Origin: Welwitschia mirabilis
Taxonomy: Eukaryota; Gnetophyta; Gnetopsida; Welwitschiales
Direction of reading: 5' to 3'
Length of the DNA: 30,853 nucleotides
Assembly (NCBI GenBank): GCA_051453625.1
Contig: JBOZIK010000001.1
Span: forward strand, 166,232,889-166,263,741
In this document: piece by piece, positions 1 to 9,750 of the stretch
How positions within the stretch are numbered: the stretch's first letter is position 1
Layout: each line of letters begins with the position of its first letter
Position numbers and translations under genes: made by a program
The notes under the pieces: model-generated
Database searches by the model: none
What the model was told of the DNA's origin: nothing
Seen by the model: the letters and a program-made list of their open reading frames with translations, nothing else

Positions 1-245
1 AATGTAAAATTAGAGTTTTTAACCTAAAGTGGGCCTATTTAAGGGGAAGGGTCTTGAGGGAAGGAAATCCCATTTAGAACACTCTTGGCTATTGAGGACA
101 ACTTGTGTCCTTGAACTATTCTTCTTGAAATATTAAGAGAGCTTTGCATTGCTTCTATGGTTTTTCCCCATATCGGGGTTTTCCACGCAAGTTCTCGTGT
201 GTTATTTTGCTTTTTGTTTCTATTGTTTTTCAGTGCTATTCTTAA
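1..245 (+). mobile_element. 3' part (R-U5 region) of a Copia-type LTR, truncated by the window start
   Basis: A TATA-like tatttaa near 37-43 is followed about 120 bases later by ggtttttcccc...ggggttttccacgcaa (159-190) and a T-rich tract. That phrase is the conserved U5 signature of many plant Ty1/copia LTRs (CCC...GGGTTTTCCACGTAAA). No tRNA primer-binding site follows, so this is either a solo LTR or a 3' LTR. The right edge is uncertain (about 232-245), and the left edge lies outside the window. Orientation is inferred as plus from the TATA to U5 order. Family membership beyond Copia-like is not claimed. Confidence 0.5.
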
Positions 246-249
246 GAAA

Positions 250-436
250 GACATCCCAACTTGATCTTCCCCAGACATCCTGCTTAATAAGTTGGACATC
301 CCAGCCTACAATATGGTTTTTTCTACAGAATTACTCGAACATCCCCACTTGAAACTCAGGACGTCCCAAGCCATGCTTAGCCCTTTTTCTCATGGGCAAG
401 ACAGTCAGACATCCCACAAAAAGGCTACGACGTCCC
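250..436. repeat. Array of GACATC/GACGTC hexamers spaced ~22-24 bp or twice that
   Basis: Hexamers of the form GACATC, GACGTC or AACATC, mostly followed by CC, begin at 250, 274, 295, 338, 360, 408 and 429. The spacings are 24, 21, 43, 22, 48 and 21, so they sit on a roughly 22-24-base register with skipped positions. The same motif and spacing recur in the LTRs of the element at 12041-19554 and again near 14859-14955. Here the array follows Copia-like U5 sequence, so it may be part of the same or another LTR. GACGTC is an ACGT-core palindrome of the kind bound by plant bZIP factors. Any regulatory role is inference. Confidence 0.65.
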
Positions 437-959
437 ACAAGCCAAACTGAGTGAGATTGTTGTAGAGACAAGGGAAAGAATCAGATTTAGAGCTTTAGCA
501 TCCGATTTTGTCTTCGATATCTAAGAATTGGAGCTGGATGAAGACCCCTTCTTGATCATCATTGAAACACTTCCTCATGTACTTCAACAAAGATTTCTCT
601 TCTGCAATGTTGCCAAGCTTTCGTTCAACAATCGCCAACTTCATCCAGACTCTTCAATGCTGCCTCTCTCCCAAGCCTGAAAGCCATTTTTTCCTTGGCA
701 CCCATGAGCCATAACACCTCTGCGCCTAGACAATACTGAATAGACTTTCTTAGCAAAGCATCCAAAAATTCTTTGTAATTTTTGATACAATATTCTCTTG
801 AATTTGATCAAGTCTCTTCCTAGTGGTGTGATCATTTGCATGTAACAAGTTACATATTATTGAAGTTGTAAGTGACAGAATTGCAGGGGTGCCTTTTTTC
901 AAAAGAGATGGCATGTTGTCCATGAATTTAGAAGAGAAGAAAGTAGTATGAGGCTAAGG
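437..959. other. Unassigned stretch, possible gene debris on minus strand
   Basis: No gene is recognised. The minus strand has short open segments in different frames (about 500-660 and 641-841), one rich in Lys/Glu and helix-like. They could be the decayed 3' end of the armadillo-repeat pseudogene immediately to the right, which lies on the same strand, but no diagnostic motif is visible. Confidence 0.4.
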
Positions 960-1670
960 TTAAAAGAGTAAGAGCTTTGATGGCTTGAAGGGAAACTTCA
1001 AGAGCTCTTTCGGACTTTGAATTCTACAACATTTTAACAGGGACTCTACTCCTCCCATTTTGGCTATTGTTATCTTGAATACTTCATCATCTGCAGCCAT
1101 GGTTTGCACACATTTAACAATGGCTTCAATTTCAAGTGAACTACTCTTTGAATTAATCAACTTGATAAGAATAGAAATCCCATTCTCCTAGTGAATATAA
1201 TGCCTGAGATCGACAATCAGACACATTTCACAACAAGGTAGCTCCTGCGGCTTCCGGTTCCATTACCTCACAACAACAGAATGTAACCGAAACCTACACG
1301 CCATGGCCATATGCTGCAACAATGCAACAATTCTCAAAATTGCCTCTGGTAATCANNNNNNNNNNNNNNNNNNNNNNNNNNNNNNNNNNNNNNNNNNNNN
1401 NNNNNNNNNNNNNNNNNNNNNNNNNNNNNNNNNNNNNNNNNNNNNNNNNNNNNNNATATGCTGCAACAATGCAACAATTCTCAAAATTGCCTCTGGTAAT
1501 CAATTCTAAGGCATTCGCAACCCTCTCCTTGGTCTACACAGATGCCCTAGAATCCGGAATCCTCCTTAAGTGGCCACTAATTCCTTCACCTTCAATCGTG
1601 TATCTGCAAGAGATGTTTTGAGCAAGGGTGGAAAGATCGAAAAGGGCATTTTCCATGGTTTGAGAATTCT
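960..1670 (-). pseudogene. Armadillo (ARM) repeat protein pseudogene, fragment
   Basis: Minus-strand reading gives several consecutive ARM-type helical repeats. From 5' to 3' these are a segment around 1660-1540 (YTIEGEGIS...), a segment around 1530-1456 containing KERVANALELITRGNFEN, and, after the gap, a segment around 1190-1020 reading ENGISILIKLIN... and then EAIVKCVQTMAADDEVF and AKMGGVESLLKCC. The IVKCV..MA.DDE.....I...GGVE.LL pattern is typical of the ARM consensus. The order and spacing fit the plant ARM-repeat superfamily proteins of the mostly intronless At1g01830/At2g45720/At5g50900 type (recalled, not searched). The copy is broken: an in-frame TAG separates the first two segments at 1534-1536, at least one frameshift or stop lies near 1190-1290, and the gap disrupts it further. 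Weak coding-like sequence continues upstream to about 2000. It is probably a dead copy on the same strand as FPG, and partial exons of a real gene are less likely. Confidence 0.55.
1356..1455. other. Assembly gap of exactly 100 N with duplicated flanks
   Basis: One hundred N. The 47 bases before it (1309-1355) and the 47 bases after it (1456-1502) are identical. This is the signature of two contig ends that overlap but were not merged and were given a default gap. The true sequence is most likely continuous with one copy of the 47 bases. Confidence 0.9.
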
Positions 1671-3289
1671 TTAAATGGAGAGGCCTTGACAGTCGTAACA
1701 GGTGTAGATGTCGGCACCAACGAATTGTCCTGCCTTGATGAATTGATTTCTTTAGAATATTTAATTTAACGAAGAATGAAAGCAATCTCGTCCTCTACAT
1801 CAACCAAGTTGTCTCCACAGTTTTTATGTGAGGACCATCTATTGAAATCTTTAGTTTTGGCTCAAAAGCATCATCTATTTTTGATTTCTACACAGCTATG
1901 CAAATATTTATGTACCCATGACAATCTAAAAACCTTTATATGTCTCAAGTAAGAGTAGCTTGTGGAGATTCATCTAGCCATGATTCAACACTAACTCCAC
2001 AATCTGATAAAGGCAATATCCGATGTACATGTTTACTTCACAAGGCCAAGATTGAGTTTCTTTCTAAATTTTAATCTAACAACAACAACCACCTTTTCTC
2101 CAAGAACTACTTGAGCCAACAAGCCTGCGTTGATTCTGTTTGCTCGGTTATTAATTATTGCTGACTTCATTTTGATTTAACTCTATTCATGAAAGCTAGG
2201 CAATTCTTTGTCTCAGTCATTGCCATAGCGCAAAAAGTTTAATGTACCTACAAGAATGGCAACCTATGTTTCAAATGCAATCTGGCTTTCATTAAAGGAC
2301 GAATATCGAGGGGTAAACAAGGCAAATGATTCTCCAATCTGTTGCTAAAAGTTATGACTTGGCACCCCTAGACAATATTAAACATTGCAATGCCTCTATG
2401 TTCCGAGGAAGAGGCCGAGTGCCATGGGTATGAATCTCCCTTTCCCTTTGTAAATGCACTCTTTTATCCATTGATTCTTTTCTTGGCCTAAACAATGGAA
2501 TTTCTAAAGAATCCCTTCGAAAGTTTCAATTGGTTTTCAAATTTCAAATGGAAATTGAAACAAACAATCCTTTAATTTTAATTAGTTTTAGCTTAACATT
2601 AAAAGGCATGTCTTTTCAAATCTTTTTATCAAGCCTATGAGTATGCATTGAATCAGAAAGTATTCTTTATTTTATCTACATTTGATTCTTGTTATCTCCA
2701 TAACCATACCTATTTTTGTTATTTTCATATTTTAACTTGTAGTTTTAATATCCTTTTCATGTCAAATAGGAAGTTAGTTACCCTTTTCTTTCTTCTCTTT
2801 CCCCTTCTTACGAGAGAGTTGTTTGTATCTGTTACAGCACACCTCTCAACTTCACAGCTAATCATATTACCCACCCTCTTTTGATGTTTAAAATGTTGAA
2901 AATTTTCAAAATCACTATGAAGGGGTTCATTACATACACCTTCAAAAGGATTGTTCTTGTGACACGTCTTATCTCCATTTTTGGATATCAAAGGAGAATA
3001 CATAATCCATTTTACTAGATCAATTTTCTTCCCATTTACACAAATTATTTGTGTTTGAAACTTTTTCTTCCCCTACACATGTGACTTCACACATTATATT
3101 ACCATTTTCCATTCACATGTATTTTTCATGGGGGCATGTCTCTTCAACTAGGTTGTAATCAGCCCAAACACTTACATAGGGACACAACTTTTCACAAGAG
3201 TCATTATAAGGAGATTCCATTTCCTTTGGGTTACTAATAGAACCCTCCTTTTCAAATAAATCATCATTTTTCATACAAATACTTTAGTC
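1671..3289. other. Unassigned AT-rich stretch
   Basis: There is no recognisable gene. The minus strand near 1790-2170 has short coding-like pieces that might be the N-terminal part of the ARM pseudogene. The minus strand of 2725-3003 has a 92-residue open frame ending in a Lys/Arg-rich tail that I do not recognise. Since it lies 3' of the gag remnant of element B, it may be internal sequence of that element. No second LTR of element B is found here. Confidence 0.4.
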
Positions 3290-3744
3290 ACTTTTTCATC
3301 CTCAATATGCTTAACATCACCTTGGATTTCTTCATTAGTAATTTTAACATATAAATCATCATTTAATTCCATATTTTTACTTTCATCCTTATAACAATAT
3401 ATCTCATTCAAGCCATTCCACACCTTGTATGCACTTGAACAACATTTCATTACATTTCTTAATAGATCATCGGTCATGTTCATCACTATTATGTATTACG
3501 TTAAATTATCCTGCCTAAATAATTGCTCATACTCATCTTCTTCTTTATTAGTTTTAGGTTTGTCAGATTCTTCAAAATCAAATTGGGTAAACTTCCAAAG
3601 TCCTTCACTTCCCAAGTAACACTTCATTTTATGTTTCCACACATCATAATGTTTTTCATCAAACTTACGTGCTAAATCTTCACTCATCTTTAAAATAGGA
3701 TTGATATAAACTTCAGATTTACATAACAAGGGATTACTTAACAA
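3290..3744 (-). pseudogene. Copia gag N-terminal fragment (element B)
   Basis: The minus-strand frame reads through one stop. It contains KFDEKHYDVWKHKMKCYL, then GLWKFTQFDFEESDKP, DEYEQLFRQDN and, after an in-frame TAA at 3496-3498, NMTDDLLRNVMKC, AYKVWNGLNEIY and KDESKNMELND. This is the DUF4219/UBN2-type Gag architecture of Ty1/copia elements (F.G..Y..W...M..YL; W..L...Y). It starts about 100 bases downstream, on the minus strand, of a primer-binding site and LTR at 3847-4302, which is where gag belongs. Zinc knuckle, protease, integrase and RT are absent, so the element is truncated 3' of gag. Confidence 0.72.
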
Positions 3745-3846
3745 GGTTGGAGATATCCTCTCATAGGGCTTCCCTTCAACAAATCGTTCACTTTCTTCTT
3801 CAAAATTTCACTTCTAGCTCTCTCTTTTGTGCTCTACCTTGTGCTT

Positions 3847-3858
3847 GTTCTGATACCA
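3847..3858 (-). other. Primer-binding site, initiator-Met tRNA type (element B)
   Basis: On the minus strand this reads TGGTATCAGAAC, one base from the canonical Copia PBS TGGTATCAGAGC (complementary to the 3' end of tRNA-iMet). It lies three bases inside the LTR end at 3862 and is followed on the same strand by gag. Confidence 0.8.
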
Positions 3859-3861
3859 AAA

Positions 3862-4302
3862 TGTTGAATATGGCAGGTCCCAAAATACCACAAGGATTTA
3901 AATGGAACAAGGCAAAAGAGCACAAATAAATATTATAGATATAATTTAAACCAAATTTGCAAATTTGATAATTTAACAAATAATGCCGCTTAGGCAATTT
4001 CTTCTTTTCCACGCAGGCCCTTACATCCACTTAGGATTTCATCTTTGTCACACAGGCTCTTACATCCACTTAGGACCTTGTCTTGGCCACATAGGCTCTT
4101 ATATTCACTTAGGATTCCTTCTTATGGGATCTTAGCCACACAGGCTCTGGCTTAGCCCCACAAGCAACTTCATTTTAGCCACACAGCCTCTGGTTTAGCC
4201 ACACAAGCAACTTCTTTTTGGCCACACAGGCTCTGGTTAAGCCACATAGGCTCTTAACCACATAAGCTGTGATTCAGCCACATAGGCAACTTCTCCACAA
4301 CA
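3862..4302 (-). mobile_element. 5' LTR of truncated Copia element B
   Basis: On the plus strand this 441-base segment starts TGTTGAA and ends CACAACA, so it has the 5-base TGTTG/CAACA terminal inverted repeat usual for Copia LTRs. It abuts the PBS with a 3-base spacer. AT-rich TATA-like sequence lies near 3930-3950, and most of the remainder is the short tandem repeat annotated separately. No partner LTR is found to the left in this window, so the 3' end of the element is deleted and no target duplication can be tested. The outer edge at 4302 rests only on the terminal inverted repeat. Confidence 0.65.
4008..4300. repeat. Degenerate minisatellite inside the element B LTR
   Basis: About eleven iterations of a core gccacacaggctct. 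The first three units are about 40 bases (starting near 4008, 4049 and 4088, each with ttacatccacttagga). These are followed by shorter units of about 17-24 bases starting near 4135, 4152, 4176, 4197, 4220, 4240, 4257 and 4277, several alternating with caagcaacttc. The array fills the outer (U3) half of the LTR on the minus strand. Confidence 0.8.
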
Positions 4303-5323
4303 CCTCAATTCTATGATACTTTGTTGAGCAAAATGATTCAATGGATTCTTCTTTTAAAGCCTTCAATTGGTGTTTCCAATGGGTGTGACTTTTAGTGAAG
4401 GACATGATGCTTTGTTAATTGGAACTTTGGAAATAGCTTTCATTAAAGAACAATCATATACACGTGTTTATAAAGTCATTAAAGAAATTATTCTAACAAT
4501 ATGTACGTCGTGTGTAACAAATTACATTTCAATCATCTATGTATAGAACAATATGCAAAGAGGCAGATAAAATTGATTCAGCCATAAAAAACATGGAACT
4601 CCCGTGGAACTTTTAATGGTTGCAATCACTCTGTTAAAAGTATTCACATTATTCAGAATAGATGATGGTGTCCTCGTACGTCACATGCATCCGAAGAAAG
4701 AGAACCCCCAGATGCTGGAACAGTCGAAAGCACTTTCCATATAACGAAAGGGACTGTAAGAGTAAACTGAAGATACCGAAGTATTAAAGGTAGTACTTAG
4801 CATGTCCTTTCCTGTAGAAGACGTTCTGAAGGTCTGAAGTAAAAACAGAAATGTCAAAACAACAGGATATCGGGCGTGAGATTCCAGTTGCATACAACGA
4901 AATAGACTTGGTCCTTAAGCTCGGGTGTAGGTTATACACTTGCTATTTCTCTGAAAGAGAATGGCTAAAACCAGTCATAAATGTGATTATGAATCATCAA
5001 AATTGAAGGCCTAAACTAAAACTTGTCGGAAACTATTGCTTCCGAACTTTCAAAGGACGCCGTCATACTGAAGGCCAAAAAGCAAACCACACATATTTAT
5101 CCAAATTGAAAACCAAAGGACAAATCCCACTCCCCTGAACTCTCTTGGCAGGGTGAACATAACAATATACTTGCTTACGAAGAAATTATAACAAATGAGA
5201 GCAATGTCTGAGATGCAGAATATACCGGAAAAGCAAAGGGAATGCTTTATGCAGATCGAAAAACATTGAAAAATATAAGGTAAGTGGATATAAGTATGAT
5301 CGCATAAAAGTTGAACACCTTAC
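4303..5323 (-). other. FPG intron 1 (presumed), no second exon visible
   Basis: Sequence following the FPG exon 1 splice donor. I looked on the minus strand for the start of exon 2 of plant FPG (a Met-Ala-Gly segment containing Tyr-Ile-Lys) and did not find it. A pyrimidine tract plus cag near 4825-4840 precedes a 48-codon open run (to 4681) that does not resemble FPG. The stretch is less AT-rich than the flanks. It could be a long intron invaded by element B further left, or the gene could be broken. Confidence 0.4.
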
Positions 5324-5552
5324 CAAACTGAAAAGATGGAAAAGGAGGAGAGTCGAGTTGAAGCCACAGATGCTTCCCTTTTCGGTGTGCTGCAACAAGC
5401 TTCTTCCCAACAAGAGCCTTTTCAAGGTCGGAAGGGCTAACGTTTTCAATAACCTTGGGGTCATCTACTACAACTGCTTTCTTGATAACTTTTCCGCAGC
5501 AGTGTTCCTGCACTGCCCGTCGCGACGCTTCCACCTCCGGTAGTTCTGGCAT
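5324..5552 (-). CDS. FPG1: Formamidopyrimidine-DNA glycosylase, exon 1 (N-terminal 76 residues)
   Basis: FPG/MutM family enzymes excise oxidised purines such as FapyG and 8-oxoG, and cleave the resulting abasic site by beta,delta-elimination, in base excision repair. The exon starts MPELPEVEASRRA: Pro2, the nucleophile after Met removal, and Glu3, the catalytic acid, are both present, in the invariant PELPEVE block. Later come HRKGKHLWLQLD (residues 56-67), holding the conserved Lys of the beta-hairpin, and SPPFPSFQF, the usual end of plant exon 1. The frame is intact from ATG to a donor G|GTAAGG at 5324/5323, splitting a Gly codon. No stop or frameshift is visible and key residues are conserved, which suggests selection or a recent origin. 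Downstream exons, which would carry the helix-two-turn-helix region and C-terminal extension, are not found in the 5.3 kb to the left. The gene therefore has a very long first intron or is truncated. Confidence 0.85.
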
Positions 5553-6333
5553 TGCTTCCTCTTCTCAGAAACCGCCTTCACAAAGCCCGATTCACCTCCC
5601 TCGTAGACTCGTGGGGAGTTTAGACCCAAAAAAGCGAAAGGGTCCTCAACGGCTACAGGAGAGCAACAGAAGACAGTATTGCATAGAAAGCAGGCAGTGG
5701 TGGCACCATCTGAAAGATTCCGTACATGTCAGCAAAATGCTGTCGCTTTCCGATAAATGAGAGGCAATTTCGACTAACCATGGGACTTGACCACCAAGTC
5801 TCGCTTTCAATTTCCAGCCAGTTGACACCGATACTCTGCCCAACTGTGGAGCCGACTTGACAAGCGAGAGCCACCTGGCCATTAATGACTAGAATTTTTA
5901 AATGCCACTATTTCAAAGCAAGGACACTCCTCAGTTTGCTGCCACGCTTTCACTACGTTCAACGTATACAACTTTGGTTAAGCCATGACAAAGTGAGCTT
6001 CGAGTGGTACGGGCTCAGTTACAATGAGGCATATTTCTTATTTATTTAATAAGAGGCAAGGCCAGTGCCATTTACCAAGGTATACATAATGATGTGGCAT
6101 AGCCAAACATGATGGCCATTAGATAAAGAATAGGGACCTAAGGGCGAGAATTAGGGGTTTTGTTATGACGAACATTTTGAGTAAAGGAGGGAGTGTGGTA
6201 GCATTATAGGTGACTTTAAAAATGTGCTTGTCCTATTTAATTCACATTTAAATAACACAACTTTAGTAATTCAAGTTTCATTTGCATAATTCTTGCTTTC
6301 TGTGAGAGGCATTTCGCTACTTCTTTTCCAAAT
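5553..6333. other. Upstream region of FPG (5' UTR/promoter candidate)
   Basis: The minus strand immediately upstream of the ATG reads tctgagaagaggaagcaATG, an A/G-rich leader typical of plant start contexts. Between about 5600 and 5890 the sequence is of moderate GC and has two overlapping open frames of 73 and 78 codons on the minus strand that match nothing I know. No convincing TATA box is placed. From 6040 onwards the sequence turns AT-rich like the repeats to the right. Confidence 0.4.
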
Positions 6334-8075
6334 GCTGCATTGTAAAGATTAGGATTGTTATAACTTAATAAAAGAGATTATATCTATAGGTTTATGTTTT
6401 TGCAGTCTTTTCGTTTAAGGTAAAAAGCCCTCTTAGGTTTCTTCAAAAGACGAATTCACATTTTGTCATGCATTTGAATTTTGTTCTAGAGATTATTGGC
6501 CTCATGACAGACAAGCTTATTGAGCTCTCAATGCCAGACAAGCTTATTGAGCTTCTTCATGTCCCAAAAACTAAGATTTCAAGCTTTCATGTGTGGATAC
6601 AAATATCTAATTAGGCATGGAGTTGTTACCACTTCGGATGACATGGAAAAGATTTGGCATCATACATTCTTCAGTGAGCTAAGAATTTACCCGAAAAAGC
6701 ACCCAGTGCTTCTTATAGAGATACCTTTGAATCTTAACGCTAACAACCAGAAAATGACTTTAATCATATTCGAAAGGAATAAACCAAAGATGGTGTTTTT
6801 ATAAACAATCATACCTCTTTAATTCTTTTCTTTTCCCCATAAATTTCAAGATTAAAAAATATCTATTTAATATTTTTGTTTTTTCTTTTACTTATTAACA
6901 TTTGAATCCATAACCTCTCATCTTTACCATTATAACTTAACCTCAAGTTACCATTTTTAGCTTTAATGTTTAATGGGAAATGACTAAACATGTCCCATAA
7001 AATTCCAACACATAATGGTTTGCCATCCTTTCACTTGATAGTCATTACTTGGCATTATGAGCATCAGGATTATGACCATCATAGTTATGACATTTGGCCA
7101 ATGCAACCCATCTAATTAGTTTAGAAAGAGGTTGCACTATAGCTAATTTTGGTCACGCTTACGCTCTTGCATTTAAAAAGTTGAGTCATAAAAGGTGGTT
7201 ATGATGGATAACCTTTTCCCATAATAAGTGAATATGAAAAAACCAAGACATGTATGTTGGACATTTACCTTGATAACTAATGCAAAATAACATGATGTTT
7301 TCAATCTACCGTTAATACTTATCGTGATATAATTTATATTGTAATGTAATATAATATTTATTATTTAAAATTTCATAACTTATAACCTTCACACTAAGGT
7401 AATATTAAAGTTAATGCTTTTCAATAAATCATAGGCAAATTATAGGTTTATGTTATATAGTTTGTATTAATAACCATTTATAGGCTTTTTTTCCTTCAGT
7501 TTATCATGAATTACTTTTGAATTAATGAATATCTTTTCAACTTAGCAAGATCTAAGTTTTCCATGACCGAGGTAGTTTGAGACATAGATTTTCTTATTTT
7601 TACCTCTCAACCATGCTTAATTTATAATTATGATAGTGTTATTTAAGACTTTCAGAAATTTTTTTAGCATATAGATCATACTTGCTAAGTATTGATTTTT
7701 ACATTATTTTACAAGTCTACATGGATTAAGGTTAGACATGTGGATCCCACATTAGACTACTGTATGGTCATATCATAGTGATTCTTCTTCTAAGCATGAC
7801 CATACATAAAGAAAGAAAGAAAAGCTTTGAAAACTATTTTCATACCACCTATAGGGTCTTGATTACACCTAAAGCTAATTATTAAGATATCTTAATACTA
7901 AAACATTTGTTTCATGACTCTTTTACATTGTTTGATAGGTCTTGTACCTTAAAGATAATTAACAAGGTGGATAAATGCTTAAAGTGCTAACCTATGTATA
8001 CTCTAGTCCATTGACATATCAATGCTCTTATTATCATCTTACCATTATGATATTATTCTTAGAATTTTTCTAGGT
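6334..8075. repeat. Tandem duplication unit 1 (~1.74 kb) with captured actin fragment
   Basis: Starts at gctgcattgtaaagattagg and is collinear with 8076-9750 at an offset of 1742 bases. Matching landmarks include tttatgtttttgcagtctt, the actin fragment, taatgggaaat.actaaaca, gaccatcat.gtta, atcatgaattacttttgaattaatg, gagacatagattttcttatttttacctct and tatggtcatatcatagtgattcttctt. The two copies differ by many substitutions and small indels, so the duplication is old. No terminal inverted repeats or LTRs were identified at the ends. Confidence 0.8.
6601..6804 (+). pseudogene. Actin exon fragment, copy 1
   Basis: The plus-strand frame encodes [29 protein letters not shown], then [15 protein letters not shown] and QKMTLIIFE. 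This aligns with actin residues of roughly 68-125 ([49 protein letters not shown]), the stretch in subdomains 1-2. It contains no internal stop until 6804 but many replacements at positions invariant in actin (for example Trp to Ser before DDMEK, and Thr-Glu-Ala to Ile-Glu-Ile). After FE it departs from actin and ends. The rest of the gene is not found. It is a dead captured fragment inside a repeat and makes no functional actin. Confidence 0.85.
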
Positions 8076-9750
8076 GCTGCATTATAAAGATTAGGATTAT
8101 TATAACTTGATAGAAAGGATTATATTTATAGGTTTATGTTTTTGCAGTCTTCTCATTTAAGGTAAAAAGTCCTTTTAGATTTCTTCATTGTGTTTGAAGT
8201 TCAAAAGATGAATTCACATTTTATCATGCATTTGAATTTTGTTTTAGAGATTATCAATCTTGTGCCAAGTAAGCTTATTGATCTTTTCAATGCCTTGAGA
8301 ATTAGCTTCTACTTATTCATATGAGCTTCTTCATGTCCTTGAGAATTAGCTTTTGTGTGTCCATATAAATATCCAATTAAACATGGAGTTATCACCACTT
8401 AGGATGACATGGAAATGATTTAGCATCACACATTATTCAATAAGTTAAGAATTTAACCAAAAAAGCATTGAGTGCTTCTTATAGAGGCAACTCTGAATCC
8501 CAAGGCTAATAACCAAAAAATGACTTTGATCATATTTGAAAGGAATAAACCAAAGCTGGTGTCTTTATAAACAATACTCTAATTTTCCTTGCCATGAATT
8601 TTAAGATTAAAAAATATTTATTTAATATTTCTGTTTTTTTTTTACTTATTAACATTTGAACCCATAACCTTTCATCTTTATCATTATAACTTAACCACTC
8701 AATTTACCATTTTTTAGTTTTAACATCTAATGGGAAATAGCTAAACACGTCATTTAAAATTCCAACACATAATAGTTTGCCATTTTTTCATTTGATGGCC
8801 ATAACTTGACATTATGGCCATGAGAATTATGACCATCATGGTTACAGCATTTGAGTAATGCAACCCATCTAATTAATTAAGAAATAGCCTACATTATAGC
8901 TAAGTGGTAACTGATGCAAAATGACATGACATTGCAGTCTACGAGTAATACTTATCATCATATAATTTATGTTTTAATGTAATACAATATTTATTATTTA
9001 AAATTTCATAATTTATAACCTTCATACTAATTTTATATTAAAGTTAATGCCTTTCAATAAATCATAGGTACTTTATAGGTTTTTATTATGTAGTTTGTAT
9101 TAAACAATCATTTATAGGGTTTTCTCCCTTTAATTTATCATGAATTACTTTTGAATTAATGTATATTTTCTCAACTTATCAACATATAAGTTTTACATGA
9201 TTAAGGTAGTTCGAGACATAGATTTTCTTATTTTTACCTCTTAACCATGCTTAATTTATAATTATAATAATGCTATTTAAGACTTCTAGATATTTTTCCA
9301 TCTTATAGATCATACTTGCTAACTATTAATTTTTACATTATTTTGCATGTTTATGTGGATTGATGACATATCCTAAAGGTTAGACACATGGATCCCATAT
9401 TGAATAGCATTAGACTATTATATGGTCATATCATAGTGATTCTTCTTTCAAGCATGATCATACATAAATAAAGTGATTCAAGCTTTGGAAACTAGTTTCA
9501 TATCATCTATAGGTGTTTAATTACACCTAAAGCTAACCATTATGATATCTTAATATTGAAACATTCACATCTGGATCATTTTACATTGTTTGATGGGTCT
9601 TGTAATCCTAAAGCTAATTAACAAGATGAAGAAATGCCTAAATCATTAACTTGTATATACCCTAGCCCTCTTTATGTAGTAAACATTATTGATATATCAC
9701 TGCTCTTATTATCATCTTATCATTATTATACTATTCTTAGAATTTTCATT
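8076..9750. repeat. Tandem duplication unit 2 (~1.68 kb) with captured actin fragment
   Basis: Directly follows unit 1 in the same orientation, starting at gctgcattataaagattagg (8076). The right edge is placed near 9750, where attattcttagaatttt, present at the end of unit 1 (8052-8070), recurs at 9729-9745 and collinearity stops. There is a small local duplication of cttgagaattagctt near 8294 and 8338, absent from unit 1. Unit 1 instead has its own duplication of gacaagcttattgagct near 6510 and 6538. Confidence 0.75.
8367..8570 (+). pseudogene. Actin exon fragment, copy 2
   Basis: Same segment and same frame length as copy 1, ending at the same TAA. It reads KYPIKHGVITT, stop, DDMEMI, stop, HHTLFNKLRI, stop, and later [19 protein letters not shown]. 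At least four in-frame stops (TAG, TAG, TAA, TGA) interrupt it. It keeps ancestral actin residues lost in copy 1 (KYPI, EA.LNPKAN), while copy 1 keeps others (KIWHHTF). Both share the same non-actin tail after IIFE (RNKPK). The capture and first mutations therefore preceded the tandem duplication. Confidence 0.83.

Noticed and set aside
641-841. 66-codon minus-strand open frame as an independent small gene
   Set aside because: Adjacent frames are equally open, it lies on the same strand just after the ARM pseudogene, and it has no recognisable motif.
2648-3003. Open frames on both strands, one with a basic tail
   Set aside because: Low-complexity AT-rich translation without recognisable motifs; possibly internal sequence of element B but not supportable as a gene.
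4681-4893. Minus-strand 70-codon open frame preceded by a splice-acceptor-like pyrimidine tract, considered as FPG exon 2
   Set aside because: The translation shows none of the residues expected after exon 1 of plant FPG, and no donor follows.
5646-5882. Overlapping minus-strand open frames upstream of FPG
   Set aside because: No known similarity, two alternative frames of equal quality, and position fits a leader or promoter better than a gene.
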